Below, piece after piece: positions 6,218 through 9,999 of a stretch of 9,999 nucleotides of DNA. The notes under the pieces were generated by a model, which worked only from the letters and a program-made list of their open reading frames with translations, searched no databases and was not told where the DNA came from. Every line of letters starts with the position of its first letter. The stretch's first letter is position 1. The DNA lies in contig JAGVJS010000317.1 of the NCBI GenBank assembly GCA_020051025.1, forward strand, positions 1-9,999, in the 5' to 3' direction. Both the position numbers and the translations under genes were made by a program. This DNA is from Sphingobium sp. Its GTDB lineage: Bacteria; Pseudomonadota; Alphaproteobacteria; Sphingomonadales; Sphingomonadaceae.

Positions 6218-7234
6218 TCAGCGGCGCTTTGCGTTGCGAATGCGGGCAGCTTCGATCACGGGTCGCAGCGCTTCCAATATCGCATCGGTCGACAGGTCCG
6301 ATGGGGTGAGCGACAGGATCAGAATCTTCTGCTGATCCTTCACCACCTCGCCGATCGGCTTGCCGTTGTCGCCCGCGATTGCCGCCTTCTGTACGCGGCC
6401 CTTGGCAATCATCGCCTTGAGCAGGCGGCTCATCACCTCGGCCCCCGCGATCGGCTGCTCATCGCCCGAACGGCGAAAACTCTGCTCCGACGCAATCTGG
6501 TCGGCGGCTGCCTCCAGCTTCGTTCGGCTCACCGGGTCACGCAGCAGAGGCAGCAGCTTCTCGCCATATTTGGCCTGCAAATCCATCGGCGAATGAAAGG
6601 CGCTCACCAGAAAAGGGGGAATGTCCGTCAGGGCGATATAGCGCGACAGCTGCGACTTGGAGATCTTCAGTCGTTCGGCCATACGTAACTGCACGCCGCC
6701 ATAGAAGCGATCGACCGCCGCCTTGTAATTGAGGCCGCGCTCCAGATCGGAAATATCCTCCCGCTCGCGATTTTCGATGTCTGCCAGGCGGAAAGCCGCC
6801 TCGTCGTCCAGATCCTCGATGATCGCGATCAGGTCTATGTCGGGATAGTGATTGGCGTTAAGCCAACTGATTGCCCAGTGCCGCCGCGTGCCTGTGACCA
6901 GTTCATAGGGCAGGGGGCCATTGGGCGTGCGCCGCACCACCGCAGGAATGCGATTGCCGCCTTCCGCCAAAATCGAATCGATCAGGCTGCGCAGCCGATA
7001 TTCGTCGAGCAGCGAATAGTCGCGCGCATTGCCTGGCCAGATCGAACATTCCGCTGGCTTCAATCGGATAGTCGGCCGCTTCACGATGCGCGCGGCTTCG
7101 CCAAAGGCTTCCAGTCGTTTGTTGGTGAAATTGACACGGCCCGGGGCTGGCTCGGTCGCTGCCGGATCGGTCGGGACGACGGGTTCGGCGGGAACGGAGG
7201 CCAGCGCCTCGCTGATGAGCGACCGCCGGCTCAT
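6218..7234 (-). CDS. parB: ParB-family plasmid partition protein (centromere binding)
   Basis: This gene encodes 338 residues. The ATG at 7234 overlaps the parA stop by 4 bp (ATGA), which implies coupled translation; its own ribosome site is poor. It would bind the partition site, spread on DNA and stimulate ParA. Visible parts: a low-complexity Pro/Ala start (1-35, where the ParA-contact peptide usually lies); the ParB N-terminal domain (about 53-160) with the arginine-patch motif GTRRHWA (115-121, the usual GxRR of CTP-binding ParB) and ENREREDISDLERGLNYK (154-171); a helix-turn-helix (about 184-206, MAERLKISKSQLSRYIALTDIP); and a C-terminal segment ending in ARIRNAKRR. The length fits plasmid RepB/ParB proteins of the repABC type. 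It is second in the operon, followed by rep after 107 bp. The C-terminal segment is less conserved, so its role (dimerisation) is inferred. Confidence 0.92.
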   Translation of the reverse strand: MSRRSLISEALASVPAEPVVPTDPAATEPAPGRVNFTNKRLEAFGEAARIVKRPTIRLKPAECSIWPGNARDYSLLDEYRLRSLIDSILAEGGNRIPAVVRRTPNGPLPYELVTGTRRHWAISWLNANHYPDIDLIAIIEDLDDEAAFRLADIENREREDISDLERGLNYKAAVDRFYGGVQLRMAERLKISKSQLSRYIALTDIPPFLVSAFHSPMDLQAKYGEKLLPLLRDPVSRTKLEAAADQIASEQSFRRSGDEQPIAGAEVMSRLLKAMIAKGRVQKAAIAGDNGKPIGEVVKDQQKILILSLTPSDLSTDAILEALRPVIEAARIRNAKRR

Positions 7235-8424
7235 GCCGCGACACCCACGCCGCTATCAGCGCCGGTCAGGCTGGTCGACGCCCATTGTTGCCGGATCTGC
7301 TGCTCGACCTCGCCGAACACTGCATCCAGATTGTCGCGGCACCGCATATAGGTCTGGTGTGATGCCGACGGCTTGGATTCATAGATGGACCGAAAGGCCT
7401 GGGTCGCATTCTTGATCTCTTCGGACGCCAGGATCGGCTGTCCGAGCAACAGACCGGCATAGGTCGCCTGCATGATCCGCCACATGTCATTCTCGCCCGG
7501 CTTGCTGGGCGAGAAGGTGGAGCAGACCACGCGGATGAAGCCGTAATTGACCGGTGTGCCATTTTGTTCGAGGATTTCGATATTGTCCGCGATCGTATCC
7601 ATAAAGTGGATGGTCGACAGATAATCAAGCTGGCGCGCCGGCACCGGAATCAGCAGGCCGGTCGCGGCCGCCATCACATTGAGGCCGAGAAAACCCATGG
7701 CTGGCGGCGGATCGAGCAGGATCACGTCGAAATCCTTGGCCACGCTGGCAATGCCGATGCGCAGCGCCTGAAGGCTTTCACGCACCGCCTGCCCGCCTTC
7801 GCGCAGGGTAGAGGTCAAATCCCACTCGGCATCCTGCAAGCCCAGGCTCGATGGGACGATCTTGATCGTGGGCCAGGGCGTGTCGCGGATGGTCTGGGCG
7901 AAATCGCTGAAGGTGCTGCGTGGCGACAGGAAAGTGCCCAGCGTCTGATCATCGTCAATCAGCGTTTCGGGCTGGATATCGAACATGGTGGTGGTCGATG
8001 CCTGCGGATCGCAATCGATCACCAGCACGCGATAGCCATGCAGCGCGAGATAGTCGGCCAGATGTTTGGTAATGGTGCTCTTGCCCACGCCGCCCTTGAA
8101 ATTCTGGACCGCCAGCACGACCGCATCCTCATCCGGCTGCTTGCCGACATGGATACCCAGCGCCTCGCGAATCTGGGTCAGATCTTCCAGCGTGTAATAG
8201 CGGCGGCCATTGGGCTGCTGCTTGGGTTGAGGCAGGCGGCCCTTGGCTTCCGCCTTGGCCAGTGCTTCGGGCGTGCGGCCGATCAGTTCGGCGGCCACTG
8301 TTGGTCCGAAAGTGATGTCGAGCGTCTTGCGGGTATCGGGACGGAACACGATCGTCTTGATGTGATCGCGCATTTGCTGACACGCCGTGGTGACGTTACG
8401 CAGCGTGTTGACGGTAAACGACAT
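7231..8424 (-). CDS. parA: ParA-family partition ATPase with N-terminal HTH (type Ia)
   Basis: This gene encodes 397 residues. I chose the ATG at 8424 (MSFTVNTLRN) because GAGGGG (8429-8434) lies 4 bases upstream. The frame stays open to 8628, but that extension (MTWLEVEGLS...) has no ribosome site and does not look like the family. It hydrolyses ATP on nucleoid DNA to move ParB-bound plasmid copies and usually represses its own operon. Visible parts: a MerR-like helix-turn-helix with wing (about 37-91, TFGPTVAAELIGRTPEALAKAEAKG then PNGRRYYTLEDLTQI); the deviant Walker A KGGVGKST (110-117); VLVIDCDPQAS (133-143); and Walker B DVILLDPPPA (233-242). The long N-terminal DNA-binding part makes it the large type Ia/RepA class of P1 and repABC plasmids. 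It is first gene of the operon. The esterase gene upstream points the same way and has no clear terminator, so some read-through is possible. Confidence 0.93.
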   Translation of the reverse strand: MSFTVNTLRNVTTACQQMRDHIKTIVFRPDTRKTLDITFGPTVAAELIGRTPEALAKAEAKGRLPQPKQQPNGRRYYTLEDLTQIREALGIHVGKQPDEDAVVLAVQNFKGGVGKSTITKHLADYLALHGYRVLVIDCDPQASTTTMFDIQPETLIDDDQTLGTFLSPRSTFSDFAQTIRDTPWPTIKIVPSSLGLQDAEWDLTSTLREGGQAVRESLQALRIGIASVAKDFDVILLDPPPAMGFLGLNVMAAATGLLIPVPARQLDYLSTIHFMDTIADNIEILEQNGTPVNYGFIRVVCSTFSPSKPGENDMWRIMQATYAGLLLGQPILASEEIKNATQAFRSIYESKPSASHQTYMRCRDNLDAVFGEVEQQIRQQWASTSLTGADSGVGVAA

Positions 8425-8669
8425 GGCGCCCCTCATAGCCGAATCATGACGATAAAAATGGTTGGCGTTTAATGCGCCTATTTCCCCCTGAAAGTCAAAC
8501 CTGCTTGAAGGCGCGCCCGGAGTCGCCTCCTTGCTGCACTGCGTCACGTTGAAGCACAACCGGGCGGAGAAGAGGTGAGGGAAAGGATGGGCGCCAGCTG
8601 ATAGCCCTTCAACCTCTAACCATGTCACAATATCGGCGAGGAAGGCGCATTAGAGATTTTTATGAGGAG

Positions 8670-8675
8670 ATTATA
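8670..8675 (-). promoter_or_regulatory. Candidate -10 box (TATAAT) of the parA operon
   Basis: Read on the minus strand, the hexamer is a perfect TATAAT, about 250 bases upstream of parA. At 17 bases further upstream the hexamer is CATGTT, a poor -35, so the assignment rests on the -10 alone. The implied leader is about 240 bases and includes a short dyad, GGCG and CGCC around a 7-base AT-rich centre, at about 8465-8479. Type Ia ParA proteins commonly bind operators in this region. Confidence 0.35.
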
Positions 8676-8745
8676 CGGATTAGCGAACGGGAAACATGGT
8701 GATTCAGCGCTCAAATTCGGCGATTCGCCATATTGCTTCTAAAAC

Positions 8746-8824
8746 CGATCGCACGATGAAAGAAGATCGATAACACGTCGCAACGATTCCGAAAATACGT
8801 CGGATGAGTCTCGATAACACGCTG
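8746..8824. repeat. Iteron-like array: four cores at exact 22-bp spacing
   Basis: Cores start at 8746 (CGATCGCACG), 8768 (CGATAACACG), 8790 (CGAAAATACG) and 8812 (CGATAACACG). The step is 22 bp each time, two turns of the helix. Two copies are identical over 11 bases (TCGATAACACG). The other two match 8 of 10, keeping CGA at the start and ACG at the end. The bases between cores are not conserved. The array lies between the esterase stop and the parA promoter region, about 320-400 bp upstream of the parA ATG. Tandem sites of 17-22 bp on one helix face are typical of iterons bound by plasmid initiators, and also of some partition sites. Which protein binds here is not known. Confidence 0.65.
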
Positions 8825-8837
8825 AGTTTTCGATCAG

Positions 8838-9999
8838 TCAAGGGTCGGGCAGAACCGCAGCACCACCCTGTACGCCAATGTCCAAAAGCCTGGATGTTCC
8901 AGGCGTCAAGGCTGCCCAGTCCGGCAAGCCCGCCCCGTTGGGATCGCCCTTTTTCACGAAATTAACCAGATAGCCGCTGGCTAGCCGGCCCACGGTGCGA
9001 TCGGCCGGGGTCGCTGCTTCGCCATATTTGATTCCGACCGTATCGAAGAAATAGGGGATCTCACTGGCATGGCCTGCGCCCTTCGTGTCGGCGGTCCGCA
9101 ACGACTGCGCGACATAGGAGAAGCGATAATAATAAGTGGGAATGTTTTGCCGGGCGAACAGCTGCGCCATCGATCGGGCGCCCGTGATCATCGCACCGGT
9201 TGGCCCGCCAATATCGTCGCTGGTCGCACCGATCATCACCGGCACGCGGGCAAATCGACCGGCCTGATAGGCGGCAAGAGCATCGACTGTGATCCGGCCA
9301 TCGGCGACCGGGCTGCTATAGGTGCGGGGGCCGGGGGTGAACAGGGCAGCCAGGTTCAGCCCGTCGACCAGAATGTCGGCTGGCAAGGCGCGCAGCTTTG
9401 CCAGCGCATCGGGCGCATCGGGCGCGACACCCTTCTTCCCGGCAAAGGTCGCGCCCACATTTTCTGCGGACGCCACCGTTGCCTCATCCATCAGGCGCGG
9501 GCCGCCCGACTGGATCACCGCCTTGTGAAACAGGCCTTGCGCCATGGGCGATGTCAGCATTGCGTGGACCGACATGCCGCCCGCGCTTTCGCCGACGATC
9601 GTCACATTGGCCGGATCGCCGCCAAAGGCCGCAATGTTGGTCTGCACCCATCGCAGCGCTGCGATCTGGTCCATATAGCCATAATTGGCCAGCAGCCCCT
9701 TGTCGGGATCGGCCTTTGTCAGCGCGGGATGGGCGAAGGTGCCGAACCGGCCGAGCCGATAGTTGAAGCTGACGACCATGATGCCCTGCCGCGCCAGCGC
9801 CGCGCCGGCATAGGTGGGCGGGGAAGAGCCGCCATTGACGAAGCCGCCGCCATAAATCCACACCATCACCGGCAGCTTGGACTTGCCCTTGGCCCCCGCC
9901 GGTTTCCATATATTCATATAGAGGCAATCTTCGGCCGGCGGCGTGCCGAGCGGGGCGGCATCGCTGGGGAAGGGCAGTTGCATACAGTCATGCCCGTAA
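8838..9999 (-). CDS. Type-B carboxylesterase (alpha/beta hydrolase), N-terminus outside the window
   Basis: The frame is open to the right edge. Five residues (YGHDC) precede the first ATG in view at 9983, so that ATG is internal; about 386 residues are visible and the N-terminus is missing. The enzyme hydrolyses carboxylic esters. Numbering from the ATG at 9983: PPAEDCLYMNIWKP (15-28, the SEDCLYLN-type signature); the oxyanion loop YGGGF (44-48); the family block GYMDQIAALRWVQTNIAAFGGDP (102-124); and the nucleophile GESAGG with Ser133. The acid is probably Asp256 or Asp257 (SDD) and the histidine is His305 (GAGHASEIPYFF). The acid-histidine gap is about 50 residues, shorter than the 90 or so in para-nitrobenzyl esterases. 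It ends in VLPDP with TGA. Substrate, and whether it is exported, cannot be judged without the start. Confidence 0.9.
   Translation of the reverse strand, partial: YGHDCMQLPFPSDAAPLGTPPAEDCLYMNIWKPAGAKGKSKLPVMVWIYGGGFVNGGSSPPTYAGAALARQGIMVVSFNYRLGRFGTFAHPALTKADPDKGLLANYGYMDQIAALRWVQTNIAAFGGDPANVTIVGESAGGMSVHAMLTSPMAQGLFHKAVIQSGGPRLMDEATVASAENVGATFAGKKGVAPDAPDALAKLRALPADILVDGLNLAALFTPGPRTYSSPVADGRITVDALAAYQAGRFARVPVMIGATSDDIGGPTGAMITGARSMAQLFARQNIPTYYYRFSYVAQSLRTADTKGAGHASEIPYFFDTVGIKYGEAATPADRTVGRLASGYLVNFVKKGDPNGAGLPDWAALTPGTSRLLDIGVQGGAAVLPDP

Larger units (their letters stand above)
8425..8837. promoter_or_regulatory. Control region between esterase and parA
   Basis: The 413-bp gap is non-coding apart from an unsupported in-frame extension of parA. 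It holds, from the esterase side: the 22-bp-spaced repeat array; a tight dyad GGCGA-T-TCGCC (8719-8729); the candidate -10 box (8670-8675); and the parA leader. No canonical 16-bp chromosomal parS and no GTTNNNNGCNNNNAAC site was seen on reading. This is the best candidate for origin, partition site or operator DNA of the replicon. Confidence 0.5.

Noticed and set aside
7564..8472. Long plus-strand frame antisense to parA (302 codons), and similar long frames at 1057-1938 and 4584-5516
   Set aside because: They mirror well-identified minus-strand genes, have low-complexity Arg/His/Gln-rich translations typical of antisense frames in GC-rich DNA, and lack ribosome sites.
8425..8628. In-frame N-terminal extension of parA by 68 codons
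   Set aside because: There is no ribosome site at 8628, the residues do not resemble ParA, and a strong GAGGGG sits 4 bases before the ATG at 8424.
1..9999. CRISPR arrays, tRNA or rRNA genes, complete insertion sequences, toxin-antitoxin pair
   Set aside because: Looked for on both strands; no spacer-repeat structure, cloverleaf-like gene, transposase or recognisable toxin/antitoxin product was seen.

Overview
The window reads as part of a secondary replicon (plasmid or chromid) of an alphaproteobacterium, most likely a sphingomonad. The clues are high GC outside a few AT-rich gaps, a parA-parB pair followed by an RPA-family replication initiator, a DUF1612/HTH protein of the kind often carried on alphaproteobacterial plasmids, and catabolic-type cargo (an MHS-type MFS symporter and a type-B carboxylesterase). 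The genus assignment is inference. The first 12 bases equal the 3' end of the Illumina adapter, so position 1 is very probably an artificial contig end.

Layout. 13-324 (+) is the 3' end of an unidentified protein gene. It converges on a small secreted two-cysteine protein (373-633, -), with a strong hairpin between them. An AT-rich gap (about 740-830) and a terminator lead to a 556-residue MFS symporter (886-2556, -) that carries a roughly 115-residue periplasmic insert. After a 450-bp gap without a convincing gene comes a DUF1612/HTH regulator-like protein (about 3117-4148, +), preceded by an AT-rich imperfect dyad. A gap of about 710 bp (4149-4859) separates it from the replication block and holds inverted repeats and a G-quadruplex-type motif.

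Replication and partition block, all on the minus strand in the order parA (8424-7231), parB (7234-6218), rep (6110-4860). parA and parB overlap by 4 bp. A 107-bp gap before rep contains a perfect C6G6 palindrome and a hairpin. Upstream of parA lies a 413-bp regulatory gap with a consensus -10 box. At 8746-8821 it also holds four copies of a 10-bp core (CGATAACACG and variants) spaced exactly 22 bp apart. This is an iteron-like array and a candidate origin or centromere. The right edge cuts a type-B carboxylesterase gene (8838-9999, -).

How it works together: Rep would start replication, and ParA (ATPase) with ParB (centromere binder, CTP-type) would segregate the replicon. The iterons and dyads are candidate binding sites for these proteins or for the HTH protein. 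The transporter and esterase are cargo suggesting import and hydrolysis of organic acids or esters, but they are not in one operon and no shared pathway can be shown. I saw no CRISPR array, tRNA, rRNA, intact IS element or canonical 16-bp parS. The clearest unexplained structure is the 22-bp repeat array; no wholly new multi-gene system is evident.
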